Part shown: positions 51,081-62,571 of the stretch, piece after piece | Layout: every line of letters starts with the position of its first letter | How positions within the stretch are numbered: position 1 is the stretch's first letter | Origin: Luteimonas cucumeris | Lineage (GTDB): Bacteria; Pseudomonadota; Gammaproteobacteria; Xanthomonadales; Xanthomonadaceae | NCBI RefSeq assembly: GCF_007830035.1 | Contig: NZ_VLKN01000006.1 | Span: 186,001-250,000 of the forward strand | Length of the DNA: 64,000 bases | Reading direction: 5' to 3' | Position numbers and translations under genes: made by a program | The notes under the pieces: model-generated | The model's input: only the letters and a program-made list of their open reading frames with translations | The model's database searches: none | What the model was told of the DNA's origin: nothing

Positions 51081-52300
51081 GGCGTCTCGCTGGCGCGCGT
51101 CGTGACAGGTGCGCTGACCAGCCGCGTGCGCGGCGTGTGCGCGGGCAACCAGCCGGCCCAGTCCGGGAAATGGCGCAGGCAGTGGAACAGCAGCGGACGG
51201 GTCAACGATTGCCAGGCGCGGCGCTTCGGCACGCTGGCCGGGTCGACGGCCTTGCAGTGATGCTGGCGCAGGTCGTCGAGCCGCGCGCGCAGGTCGCGCA
51301 CGAAGCCTTCGTCGCGTATGAAGACGTTGGCTTCCAGGTTCAGCGACAGGCTCAGCGGATCGAGATTGCTGGAACCTACCGTGCACCAGTCATCGTCCAC
51401 CAGCGCGACCTTGCCGTGGAACGGACGTTCGCAGTACTCGTGGATGCGCACGCCTGCATCGATGAAGTACCGGTACAGCGACCGCGCCGCGGTGAGCGCG
51501 ATCTGCGTGTCCGGCTCGCCCTGGAAGATCAGCGACACGGCCACGCCGCGGCGCGCGGCATTGCGCAGGTCGCGCAGGAAGCCATAGCCGGGGAAGAAAT
51601 AGGCGTTGGCGATCAGTATTTCGCGTCGGGCGGCGCGGATGGCGCGGCGGTATTCCTGTTCGATGGCGGTGGAACGGCGCGTGTTGTCGCGCAGCAGGAG
51701 CATGACCTGCGCATCGCCGGCCGCCTGCATCGGCGTGGCATCGGCCGATGGTTGCCAGTCCGAGCCGACGCCGCGCGATGCGATGGAAACTTCGATGAAA
51801 TCGCGGATGTCGGCCACCACCGGGCCCTGCAGTCGCACCGCGTAATCCTGCTTCGCTTCAGGGCCGAAGTCGGCCACGTGGTCGGCGGAGAAATTGATGC
51901 CGCCGACGAAAGCCGTCGTCCCGTCCACCACCAGCAGTTTGCGATGCATGCGCCGGAACACATGCAGCCGCATGCCGAGCAACCTGCGATGCGGGTCGAA
52001 CATCCGCAGCCGCGCCCCGGCGGCGGACAGCTGTGCCAGGAATTCCGGGGAGAACTCCGGCGAACCGTAGCCGTCCACCAGGACTTCAACGCGCACGCCG
52101 CGTTGCGCTGCCTCGACGAGCAGGCGATGCAGCTCAAGGCCGATCTTGTCCTCGAACAGGATGAAGGTCTCCAGCAGCACCTCGTGCCGGGCTGCCGCGA
52201 TCGCCGCGAACACGGCCGCGAAGAATTCCTCGCCATTCTCCAGCAGGTCCACGCGGTTGCCGCTGCGCCAGACGCCATCGCGCGTGTCGTGCGTGGTCAC
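51077..52300 (-). CDS. clsB: Cardiolipin synthase B
   Basis: ClsB is a phospholipase-D-superfamily enzyme that makes cardiolipin or phosphatidylglycerol-type lipids at the inner membrane. The 407-residue protein has two HKD motifs, MHRKLLVVDG (followed by GGINFSADH) and FHGKVALVDD (followed by GSSNLDPLSLSLNLEANV). The start is GTG 52300, which overlaps the TGA of the upstream EEP gene (GTGA) and gives the usual N-terminal length before RSGNRVDLLENGEEFF. Longer frames run antisense. Confidence 0.9.
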   Translation of the reverse strand: MTTHDTRDGVWRSGNRVDLLENGEEFFAAVFAAIAAARHEVLLETFILFEDKIGLELHRLLVEAAQRGVRVEVLVDGYGSPEFSPEFLAQLSAAGARLRMFDPHRRLLGMRLHVFRRMHRKLLVVDGTTAFVGGINFSADHVADFGPEAKQDYAVRLQGPVVADIRDFIEVSIASRGVGSDWQPSADATPMQAAGDAQVMLLLRDNTRRSTAIEQEYRRAIRAARREILIANAYFFPGYGFLRDLRNAARRGVAVSLIFQGEPDTQIALTAARSLYRYFIDAGVRIHEYCERPFHGKVALVDDDWCTVGSSNLDPLSLSLNLEANVFIRDEGFVRDLRARLDDLRQHHCKAVDPASVPKRRAWQSLTRPLLFHCLRHFPDWAGWLPAHTPRTRLVSAPVTTRASETP

Positions 52301-53043
52301 AGCTCGATCCCCGCGAACAGCGGCACGTGATCGGACAGGTGTGACCACGGATGCGTCGACAGCACCCGTGGCGCGTGCGCGCGAGCATTGCGCAGATAGA
52401 TGCGATCCACCGGCAGCAGCGGCCATCGTGCCGGGAAGGTGCGCGCGAGACGACCATGCGCCTGCTCGAAGGCTTCGTGCATGCCGCATTGCGTCATCAA
52501 TACGTGGCCGCGCGTGCGCCAGTCGTTGAAGTCGCCGGCAACGATCAGCGGTGCGTCGCCGGGTATCTCATTGTCGATGACCTCGCACAGCAGCCCGAGC
52601 TGGCGTTGGCGATGCCCTTCGCGCAGACCCAGGTGCACGCAGATCGTGTGCAGCGGGTGCGTTGTCCCGGGCAACTGGACTGTGCAATGCAGCAGGCCGC
52701 GTTGCTCATGGCCGTGCACGGACACGTCGCGGTTCTGCTGCGACAGGATCGGGAACTTCGACAGCAGCGCGTTGCCGTGGTGGCCGTCCGGGTAGGCCGC
52801 GTTCTGGCCGTAGGCGAACTGGGTCCAGAGCGTGTCGGCGAGGAACTCGTATTGCGGCCCCTGCGGCCAGTTCATGTGGCGCTTGGCATACCGCGCGTGC
52901 GCGCCGAGCACTTCCTGCAGGAACACCATGTCCGCCGACACCTCGCGAATGGCCTCGCGCAGTTCCGGCAGGATGAAGCGCCGGTTGAGCAGGTTGAAGC
53001 CCATGTGGACGTTCACGGTGAGGACGTTCAACGCGGCTGGCAT
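52297..53043 (-). CDS. Endonuclease/exonuclease/phosphatase family protein (YbhP type)
   Basis: The 248-residue protein has the EEP (DNase I-like) fold: NVLTVNVHMGFNLLNRRFI, FLQEVLGAH with the metal glutamate, HGNALLSKFPI, CVHLGLREGHRQRQLGLL, IVAGDFNDWR and the C-terminal SDHVPLFAGIEL with the catalytic Asp-His. No signal peptide is visible. It is first in the ybhP-clsB-ybhN operon and may act on a phospholipid head group or phosphodiester in the same pathway; the substrate is unknown. Confidence 0.88.
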   Translation of the reverse strand: MPAALNVLTVNVHMGFNLLNRRFILPELREAIREVSADMVFLQEVLGAHARYAKRHMNWPQGPQYEFLADTLWTQFAYGQNAAYPDGHHGNALLSKFPILSQQNRDVSVHGHEQRGLLHCTVQLPGTTHPLHTICVHLGLREGHRQRQLGLLCEVIDNEIPGDAPLIVAGDFNDWRTRGHVLMTQCGMHEAFEQAHGRLARTFPARWPLLPVDRIYLRNARAHAPRVLSTHPWSHLSDHVPLFAGIEL

Positions 53044-53163
53044 TCATGGCCCTTGCTCTGGTTTGCGCGGAAGGCGAGCGACGATGCAGAGGTCACTGCG
53101 GCAAGCGCTCCCATCGGAAGCGGCTCCTGCTGGAAGGCATTCCACTGCTCGCTGGCACCGGCA

Positions 53164-55272
53164 TCACGCCAGTGTGCGAACCCTGGGCTCGCGATCCCAT
53201 TGCCTCGTTCTTGCCGCCTTGATGAAGCTCTTCGCGTTGCCGGCATCGACCACACCGGCATCCTTGCCGATGCCGGCGGCCTGCAGCACGGCCTGCGCGC
53301 CGGTATCTGCGGCGATGGCTTTCAGGTGGCCGAAGGCATCGCGGACGAAATCCACGGCCGCCGCTTCTCTGGACAGGCGTTTGCCGCCTTCCCCGGACAA
53401 CACCAGCGCCACTGCGTCGAATACGGTGGAAGGCGTGCCGGCCAGCTGGCCGTCGGCGGGCAGCTTCTTGCCGCCACCCACTTTGGCGCCGCCCAGCTTC
53501 GGCGCGACGATCTTGACGGTCGCGCCTGCATCTTCTGCCGCCTTACGCAGTGATCTGATCGTGGAAACATCGGAGCCGTCATCGATCAGGATGCCGATCA
53601 CACGGCCTTCCAGCGTGTCCTTCATCTTGCCGATGATCTGCAGCGCGGGCGACGGCTTCATGTCCTGCGGCTTGACTGCGGCAGGCGGTGCAGGGGGCAA
53701 TGCATCGAGGCCGAGTCCATCGGCGACGCGCTTCGCCAGGTCCGCATCGATGTGGCGCAGGTGTCCGACCATCGCTTCGCGAACGTGCGCCGTGCCGACC
53801 TTCGACAGTTCGAAGACCAGCGCCGATGCGAGGTGCGCCTGCTCGTGGCTGGTCTGGCTGCGGTAGAACAGTCGCGGCTGGGTGTAGTGATCAGCGAAAC
53901 TCTCTGCGCGGATGCGGCCCTTGCCGCCGTCGTTGGCCGGGGTCGCATGACTGCGAAAACCTTCCGGCGCCTCGCGCGGAGAATCGGCCTGCAGCGAACT
54001 GGGCTCGTAATTGACGCGCCCCTTGGGGACGAGCATCTGCATGTGGCCGTCGCGTTGCAGGTTGGCGAAGGGGCACTTCGGTGCGTTGATCGGGATCTGG
54101 TGGAAGTTGGGGCCGCCGAGCCGGATCAACTGCGTGTCGAGATAGGAGAACAGCCGCCCCTGCAGCAAGGGGTCGTTGCTGAAATCGATCCCGGGCACGA
54201 TGTTGGCGGGACAGTACGCGACCTGTTCGGTCTCGGCGAAGAAATTGTCGGGCCAGCGATCGAGCACCATACGCCCGACAACGGTGAGCGGCACGATTTC
54301 CTCGGGGATCAGCTTGGTGGCATCGAGATGGTCGAACGGGAATCCGTCGGCCTGTTCCTGCGTGAAGAGCTGCACCGCGAATTCCCACTCCGGATAGGCG
54401 CCGTTCTGGATGGCTTCGAACAGGTCGCGCCGGTGGAAGTCGTTGTCTGCGGCCTGCAGCTTCACCGCCTCGTCCCACACCGTGGACTGGATGCCCAGTT
54501 TCGGCCGCCAGTGGAACTTGACGAAGGTGCTGTTGCGCTTGGCGTCGAGCAGGCGGAAGGAATGCACGCCGAAACCTTCGATCATCCGCAGCGAACGCGG
54601 GATGGTGCGATCGGACATCGCCCACATGATCATGTGCATGGCTTCGGGTGTCAGCGAAATGAAATCCCAGAACGTGTCGTGTGCGCTTGCGGCCTGGGGG
54701 AAGGCGCGGTCGGGTTCCATCTTCACTGAATGCACCACGTCGGGAAACTTCATCGCGTCCTGGATGAAGAACACCGGGATGTTGTTGCCGACCAGGTCCC
54801 AGTTACCCTCCTGCGTGTAGAACTTCACCGCGAAGCCGCGCACGTCGCGCGGCGTGTCGACCGAGCCGGCACCGCCGGCCACGGTCGAGAAGCGCGTGAA
54901 CACCGGCGTGCGCGCTCCTACCTCGGTCAGCAGGCGGGCGGTGGTGTATTTCTTCAGCGACTTGGTCAGCTCGAAGTAACCGTGTGCAGCCGAACCGCGG
55001 GCGTGCACGATGCGCTCGGGGATGCGCTCGTGATCGAAATGGGTGATCTTCTCGCGGAGGATGAAATCCTCCAGCAATGTCGGCCCGCGCGGCGTGGCGC
55101 GCAGCGAGTTCTGGTTGTCAGGGATCGGGATGCCCTGGTTGGTGGTCAGCGGCGGATGCTTGCCACCGGGCCCCTGGTGCAGTTCATCGCCGTGGCCGCG
55201 CGTGTCGCGGCTGACGGCGGCTGCGGGCCTGGAAGCAGGTGAGGACGGGCTGGGGTGTTTCTTCGCGGCCAT
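53164..55272 (-). CDS. katE: Catalase HPII, large-subunit clade 2
   Basis: KatE decomposes hydrogen peroxide. The 702-residue protein is the large type: catalytic histidine in [42 protein letters not shown], asparagine in [16 protein letters not shown], the haem tyrosine in [18 protein letters not shown], and a C-terminal flavodoxin-like domain (about 555-700, [15 protein letters not shown]...). The polar N-terminal extension [13 protein letters not shown] is typical. It lies alone. In enterics katE is RpoS-controlled; rpoS was not seen in this window. Confidence 0.95.
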   Translation of the reverse strand: MAAKKHPSPSSPASRPAAAVSRDTRGHGDELHQGPGGKHPPLTTNQGIPIPDNQNSLRATPRGPTLLEDFILREKITHFDHERIPERIVHARGSAAHGYFELTKSLKKYTTARLLTEVGARTPVFTRFSTVAGGAGSVDTPRDVRGFAVKFYTQEGNWDLVGNNIPVFFIQDAMKFPDVVHSVKMEPDRAFPQAASAHDTFWDFISLTPEAMHMIMWAMSDRTIPRSLRMIEGFGVHSFRLLDAKRNSTFVKFHWRPKLGIQSTVWDEAVKLQAADNDFHRRDLFEAIQNGAYPEWEFAVQLFTQEQADGFPFDHLDATKLIPEEIVPLTVVGRMVLDRWPDNFFAETEQVAYCPANIVPGIDFSNDPLLQGRLFSYLDTQLIRLGGPNFHQIPINAPKCPFANLQRDGHMQMLVPKGRVNYEPSSLQADSPREAPEGFRSHATPANDGGKGRIRAESFADHYTQPRLFYRSQTSHEQAHLASALVFELSKVGTAHVREAMVGHLRHIDADLAKRVADGLGLDALPPAPPAAVKPQDMKPSPALQIIGKMKDTLEGRVIGILIDDGSDVSTIRSLRKAAEDAGATVKIVAPKLGGAKVGGGKKLPADGQLAGTPSTVFDAVALVLSGEGGKRLSREAAAVDFVRDAFGHLKAIAADTGAQAVLQAAGIGKDAGVVDAGNAKSFIKAARTRQWDREPRVRTLA

Positions 55273-55599
55273 GGCGCGGCTCCTGCGGATTTTCGGGCGA
55301 TCGCTCGCAGTGCGATTCGAGTGCTCATCCTGTTGCCGCAGGCGTTAACGCATTGTCGTGCCAGCGTGTGCATGCGATGACGACATCGATGAACGGTGAC
55401 AGGCGCGTGATGCGATGCCATGCCCGTAGGCGCAATAACCGAAGGGCATTGCGCCGAATGGCTTCTGCAGGGCTGGACGCCAGCCATCGCCATTGCCGCC
55501 GCAGCGCACGTCGCGGCCCGGAAGCTGTCCGTGCAACGCATGACCATCCTGTTGCCGCAGGCATCAACGCGAAGATCGCAGGCTCGGTAAGCTGTCACC
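55273..55599. other. Gene-free stretch between katE and the RluA-type gene
   Basis: It contains an 18-base exact direct repeat, CATCCTGTTGCCGCAGGC, at 55326-55343 and 55545-55562 (each followed by RTYAACGC), and between the copies a half element of the GTAGGGCG family at 55425-55472. No gene seen. Confidence 0.6.
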
Positions 55600-56484
55600 A
55601 TGAAAGCCGCGCCACCCGATCGCAACGGAATCGCTGCCAGCCGCCTGCAACTACCGGCGGGACCGTGGTCGACCGTGCTGGACTGCCTCTGCGCGCAATT
55701 TCCGGCGATCGATCGTGCACGCTGGCTCGATCGCATCGATCGTGGCCGCGTACTGGATGCTCAGGCGCGACCGATCGCCGCCGATGCGCCGTATCGCGTC
55801 GGGGCGGAAATCCGCTATTACCGCGAAGTGGCTGACGAGCCGCGGATTCCCTTCGCCGAAACCATCCTCCATGCCGACGAACACCTGGTGGTCGCCGACA
55901 AGCCGCATTTCCTGGCGGTGACCCCGGCCGGCGGCTTCGTCGCCGAAACCCTGCTGGCCCGACTGCAGCGGCGACTCGGCAATCCCGACCTGGTGCCGCT
56001 GCATCGCATCGACCGCGCCACGGCGGGCCTGATGCTGTTCTCGGCCAATCCCGCCACGCGCGCGCGATACCAGGCGCTGTTTCGCGAACGCCGGATCGAC
56101 AAGCAGTACCAAGCGCTGGCGCCGGCCCTGCCCGGGCAGGCTTTCCCGTTGCTGCGCAGGACGCGGCTGGCGCGCGGCGAGCCGTTCTTCCGCATGCAGG
56201 AAACCGACGGCGAGCCGAACAGCGAAACCCGCATCGATGTGATCGCGCGCGAAGCGGCGCACTGGCGCTACGCCTTGCAGCCCATCACTGGCCGCAAGCA
56301 CCAGCTGCGCGTGCACATGGCCGCACTGGGCGCACCGATCCTCGGCGACACGTTCTATCCACAGCTGGCAGCGCAGGTCGCCGACGATTATTCCCGTCCG
56401 CTGAAGCTGCAGGCGAAATCGCTGGCATTCGTCGATCCGGTCACGGGCCAGCAACGCCGTTTCAGCAGCGGGTTGGAGCTTTGA
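55600..56484 (+). CDS. RluA-family pseudouridine synthase
   Basis: The 294-residue enzyme isomerises uridines in rRNA or tRNA. The catalytic Asp138 is in PLHRIDRATAGLMLFS, and the family blocks ILHADEHLVVADKPHFLAVTPAGG, RIDKQYQALAP and PITGRKHQLRVHMAALGAPILGDTFYP are present. It lacks a clear S4 domain, instead having a short lead with LDCLCAQFPAIDRARWLDRIDRGRVL. It may be one of the single-site RluA-like enzymes such as the TruC/RluA branch; the target uridine cannot be named. Confidence 0.87.
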   Translation: MKAAPPDRNGIAASRLQLPAGPWSTVLDCLCAQFPAIDRARWLDRIDRGRVLDAQARPIAADAPYRVGAEIRYYREVADEPRIPFAETILHADEHLVVADKPHFLAVTPAGGFVAETLLARLQRRLGNPDLVPLHRIDRATAGLMLFSANPATRARYQALFRERRIDKQYQALAPALPGQAFPLLRRTRLARGEPFFRMQETDGEPNSETRIDVIAREAAHWRYALQPITGRKHQLRVHMAALGAPILGDTFYPQLAAQVADDYSRPLKLQAKSLAFVDPVTGQQRRFSSGLEL

Positions 56485-56517
56485 TCCCTGCTTTCTCGCG
56501 GTTGTCGAACGCAGGGC

Positions 56518-56612
56518 GTAGGGCGCAATAAGCGAAGCGCATTGCGCCGCATGGTTACACGGAGGGCATTACATCCGGCGCATTACGCCTGCGGCTAATG
56601 CGCCCTACGCCA
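56518..56612. repeat. GTAGGGCG palindrome, copy G
   Basis: GTAGGGCGCAATAAGCGAAG opens, CGCATTGCGCCGCATGG follows, and GGCGCATTACGCCTGCGG with CTAATGCGCCCTAC closes. It is next to the copy of the 24-bp inverted-repeat family at 56627. Confidence 0.8.
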
Positions 56613-56626
56613 CTGGACTCGGAGAA

Positions 56627-56684
56627 CGTTGCGTGCGCTGCGCGCACGACCGCCATTTCCATCGTGCGCACAGCGCACGCTACG
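56627..56684. repeat. GTGCGCTGYGCGCAC inverted repeat, copy 2
   Basis: 23-base arms at 56627-56649 and 56662-56684 pair with two mismatches around a 12-base loop. The right arm is identical to that of copy 1 at 31412-31471 over 23 bases. Confidence 0.85.
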
Positions 56685-56712
56685 AACCGCGGGTCACGCC
56701 CGCGGTACGCTT

Positions 56713-56738
56713 AAAAAAAGGCCCCGCGATGCGGGGCC
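56713..56738 (-). terminator. Intrinsic terminator of gcvP
   Basis: On the minus strand GGCCCCGC / GCGGGGCC (8 bp, loop of three) is followed by TTTTTTT. It lies 45 bases after the gcvP stop codon. Confidence 0.88.
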
Positions 56739-56782
56739 AAGAAAGGATCGGCGAACAAGCCAATCAATGAGATGCCGAACGG

Positions 56783-59674
<2,892 letters not shown>

Positions 59675-59728
59675 GACGGGCGTCCGGGAATGGCCATGAG
59701 GCCGGGCGTGCGGTTGCACGTGGGCGCC

Positions 59729-59930
59729 CCTCTGTCCTTTTGCCTGAGAGTTTCAAAGCGCTGGGGGAGGACCGCGCTTCTTGCCCCTTCGGCGCCGGTT
59801 CGTGCCAGTGACGGCAGCCGGTCTCTCCAGAGTTGTGTGCACGCGGCGGTCTGGGGCCTGAGCGATTACGGGCGTTGCGCCTTCGGCAGCGGCCATGCCT
59901 CCTCGAGGCCGACCGCTTCTCCCACCACGT
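59729..59930 (-). promoter_or_regulatory. Tandem glycine riboswitch upstream of gcvP
   Basis: Read on the minus strand, the downstream aptamer (about 59832-59729) has CTCTGGAGAGACCGGC, GCCGAAGGGGCAAG and the closing AAACTCTCAGGCAAAAGGAC-AGAG, the glycine aptamer consensus. The upstream one (about 59930-59833) has GTGGGAGAAGCGG, GCTGCCGAAGGCGCAAC and CCCGTAATCGCTCAGGC, a more diverged copy. The element ends 55 bases before the gcvP ATG, consistent with glycine-induced expression of glycine cleavage. Confidence 0.88.
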
Positions 59931-59941
59931 GCTGCGGGTGG

Positions 59942-59947
59942 ATTATA
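59942..59947 (-). promoter_or_regulatory. -10 box of the gcvP transcript
   Basis: A consensus TATAAT on the minus strand stands just upstream of the first riboswitch aptamer, at a distance that puts transcription start near its 5' edge. No convincing -35 at 17 bases was seen. Confidence 0.6.
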
Positions 59948-60155
59948 GCCTGCGGGCCGTGTCGGGACATGGCGTTGCAGCCCGCGCTTCGCGCCCCGCA
60001 CCTCATCCCGGGCCTCGCTCCGCAGGGGCGGGAGCGCACTGCCACGTTGCGCGCTCCTTTCCCGCATGCGGACAGGGGCGCGAAGTGCGGGTTGGGTGAG
60101 GGGGGACGGCATTCGCCGTCGTACCATGGCGATACGTCGTAGTTCAGGAGCTGCC

Positions 60156-60599
60156 ATGTCCCGCCTGCCATTCCAGTTGCGGCAGATCGACCACGTCGTG
60201 CTGCGCGTGCGCGATGCCGCTGCCATGCAGGCGTTCTATTGCGAGGTGCTCGGCTGCACGGTCGAGCGCCACCAGGAAGCGATCGGGCTTCTGCAGCTGC
60301 GCGCCGGGAGTTCGCTGATCGACCTGGTCCCGGTCGACGGCAAGCTCGGTCGCATCGGCGGCGCGGCGCCGGGCGCGGAAGGGCGCAACATGGATCACCT
60401 GTGCCTGCGCGTGGAGCCATTCGACCGCGAGGCCATCGTCGCCCATCTGCAGGCACACGGCGCGCGCATCGGCGAGTTCGGTTCCCGCTACGGCGCCGAG
60501 GGCGAGGGACCTTCGCAGTACCTGTTCGATCCGGAAGGCAACGTGGTGGAGCTGAAGGGCCCGCCGGACCGGGACGCGGCCCAGGAGAACCGTCGATGA
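60156..60599 (+). CDS. VOC (glyoxalase-like) superfamily protein
   Basis: The 147-residue protein is a VOC domain with IDHVVLRVRDAAAMQAFYCEVLGCTVER, MDHLCLRVEPFDREAIVAHLQAHG and YLFDPEGNVVELKG, preserving the His/Glu metal-type positions. The specific reaction is unknown. AGGAG four bases after 60145 and ATG 60156 set the start; an ATG at 60126 is less likely. Its stop overlaps the next ATG (ATGA), so it heads a three-gene operon. Confidence 0.85.
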   Translation: MSRLPFQLRQIDHVVLRVRDAAAMQAFYCEVLGCTVERHQEAIGLLQLRAGSSLIDLVPVDGKLGRIGGAAPGAEGRNMDHLCLRVEPFDREAIVAHLQAHGARIGEFGSRYGAEGEGPSQYLFDPEGNVVELKGPPDRDAAQENRR

Positions 60600-61318
60600 C
60601 CGACGGCGGGACTGTGCCTGTGCACGTGCCGGCCGAGGCGTCCGTCGAACGACCGCGCCGCTCCTGGGTACTGGACGTGCTGGAGGTGATGAAGCGCGAG
60701 CCGATCCTGTTCGTGACGCTGGCGTATGTCGGGGTGTCCTTCATCGGACTGTGGGCGAGCTACTGGTTCTTCCGCCGTTTCAATCTGCCGGTGCTCGAAT
60801 ACCTGCAGGTCAGCGATTTCCTCGTCGCCGGCCTGCGCGATCCGGCCTACCTGGCGTGGGTGCTTGCCTACGCATTGCTGATGTGGGCGGTCAGCTGGCC
60901 GCTGTTCTTCTGGCGACACCACCCGCAACGCGTCGACGAATACCGCCGGCGCTGGTGGGGGCGGGCGGTGTTCCCGAAACGCGTGGATCCGACGCGTCCG
61001 CCCGGCCGTTTTTCCTGGGCGCCGGAAACGGCGCTGGCGTTCGGCCTGTTCTGGGGCGGCGTCTGGATACTGATGGCGGTCGTGTTGGCCAAGGCGGAAA
61101 ACGTCATCGACGGCGGCGGCGATCGCGTCGCGGTGACGCTGTCGGGTGAATCGCGACCGCTGACCGGCGAGGCGCGCCTGCTTGGCACCAGCAGCAACTA
61201 CGTGTTCCTGTACTGGCCGGCGAGTGGACGCGCCGAGGCGGTCACGGTGCAGGCCATCGCGCGCCTCGAGTCGCTGCCGCGCCGCACGCCGGCGGCATCG
61301 ATGCAGGTGGCGAAGTGA
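60596..61318 (+). CDS. Membrane protein of unknown function
   Basis: Not recognised. The 240-residue protein has a polar lead, about three membrane helices (approximately 38-60, 85-105 and 140-162), a basic loop (FFWRHHPQRVDEYRRRWWGR) and a soluble end of about 70 residues with RVAVTLSGESRPLTGEARLLGTSS and YVFLYWP, which looks like a small beta domain. It overlaps both neighbours by four bases (VOC gene upstream, Bcr/CflA gene downstream), so it is translated with them. Confidence 0.72.
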   Translation: MTDGGTVPVHVPAEASVERPRRSWVLDVLEVMKREPILFVTLAYVGVSFIGLWASYWFFRRFNLPVLEYLQVSDFLVAGLRDPAYLAWVLAYALLMWAVSWPLFFWRHHPQRVDEYRRRWWGRAVFPKRVDPTRPPGRFSWAPETALAFGLFWGGVWILMAVVLAKAENVIDGGGDRVAVTLSGESRPLTGEARLLGTSSNYVFLYWPASGRAEAVTVQAIARLESLPRRTPAASMQVAK

Positions 61319-62571
61319 ACCAGCCAGCTACAGCCAAGCTGTCGTTGCGCACGCTTGCCTGGCTGCTCGGCGGGCTGGCGATGTTCGGCCCGTTCTCGAT
61401 CGACACGATCTTCCCCGCCTTCGCGCACATGGGCGTCGAACTGGGTGCGGACAAGGTGGCGATGCAGCAGACGATCAGCGTCTACCTGCTCGCCTATGCG
61501 CTGATGAGCGTGGTGCACGGACCGCTGTCGGATGCGGTCGGACGGCGCAAGGTGATCATCGGCGGCCTGATCGTTTTCACGCTGGCTTCGGTGGGTTGCG
61601 CGTTGTCGCGCGACTTGCCGACACTGCTGGCCTTCCGCGCCTTGCAGGGGCTGTCGGCTGGTGTCGGACTGATCGTCGGGCGGGCGCTTATCCGCGACGT
61701 GCTGCACGGCCACGATGCGCAGCGGCTGATGAGCCAGGTGTCGATGATCTTCGGCGTGGCGCCGGCGATCGCGCCGATCATCGGCGGCTGGATCCTCGGC
61801 TGGGGCCACTGGTCGGCGATCTTCTGGTTCCTGGTGGGCTTCTCGCTGCTGCTGTTGCTGGCGGTGTGGATCGCGCTGCCGGAAACGCACCCGCCGGAAG
61901 CGCGGCTGTCGCTGGCGCCGCGGCGCCTGTTGCGCGACTACGTCGCGATCTTCGTCAACCCGCGCTTCCAGCGGCTGGCGGCGGCCGGCACGTTCAACTT
62001 CGGTGCGTTGTTCCTGTACATCGCGTCGGCGCCGGCGTTCGTGCTGGATCTGCTGCGGCTCAACGAGCGCCAGTTCGGCTGGTTCTTCGTGCCGATGATC
62101 GGCGGCATGATGCTCGGCGCATACACGTCCGGGCGCACGGCGGGGAAGATCAGCGGCGCGCGCCTGGCGAACATCGGTTTTGCCTGCTGCGGCGTCAGCG
62201 CGGTGATCAATGTGCTCTACAACGTCTTCGTGCCGGTGCCGTCGATCCCGTGGGCGGTGATGCCGATGGCGCTGGGATCGTTCGGCATCGCGCTGGTGTT
62301 CCCGATCCTGACGCTGGCCGTGCTGGACATGTATCCGCGCCAGCGAGGTTCGGCCTCGTCGCTGCAGGCGTTCACCAGCCTGGTGATGAATGCGCTGATC
62401 GCCGGCCTGCTGTCGCCGCTGTTGAGCCATCACGGCCTGCACCTGGCGCTGGGCGCGGCGACGTTCACCTTGCTGGGCTGGTTGTTCTGGCGCTGGGAAA
62501 CATCGGCAGGACAGTACGTGCCTGCGTGCCAGGTCGAAGCTGCGGCACTGGAACCCACCGATCGCCTATAG
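61315..62571 (+). CDS. Bcr/CflA family multidrug efflux MFS transporter
   Basis: The 418-residue, 12-helix major-facilitator protein matches the Bcr/CflA subfamily: FGPFSIDTIFPAFAHMGVEL in helix 1, QQTISVYLLAYALMSVVHGPLSDAVGRRKVI (motif A), FRALQGLSAGVGLIVGRALIRDV and FGVAPAIAPIIGGWIL (motif C). It probably exports drugs or metabolites in exchange for protons. The start is GTG 61315, inside the previous stop (GTGA). Its end overlaps the convergent permease gene by six bases. Confidence 0.9.
   Translation: MNQPATAKLSLRTLAWLLGGLAMFGPFSIDTIFPAFAHMGVELGADKVAMQQTISVYLLAYALMSVVHGPLSDAVGRRKVIIGGLIVFTLASVGCALSRDLPTLLAFRALQGLSAGVGLIVGRALIRDVLHGHDAQRLMSQVSMIFGVAPAIAPIIGGWILGWGHWSAIFWFLVGFSLLLLLAVWIALPETHPPEARLSLAPRRLLRDYVAIFVNPRFQRLAAAGTFNFGALFLYIASAPAFVLDLLRLNERQFGWFFVPMIGGMMLGAYTSGRTAGKISGARLANIGFACCGVSAVINVLYNVFVPVPSIPWAVMPMALGSFGIALVFPILTLAVLDMYPRQRGSASSLQAFTSLVMNALIAGLLSPLLSHHGLHLALGAATFTLLGWLFWRWETSAGQYVPACQVEAAALEPTDRL

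Noticed and set aside
48510-51260. A 916-codon plus-strand open frame over the histidine kinase and the YbhN gene
   Set aside because: Both minus-strand genes have clear family motifs; the frame has no recognisable domain.
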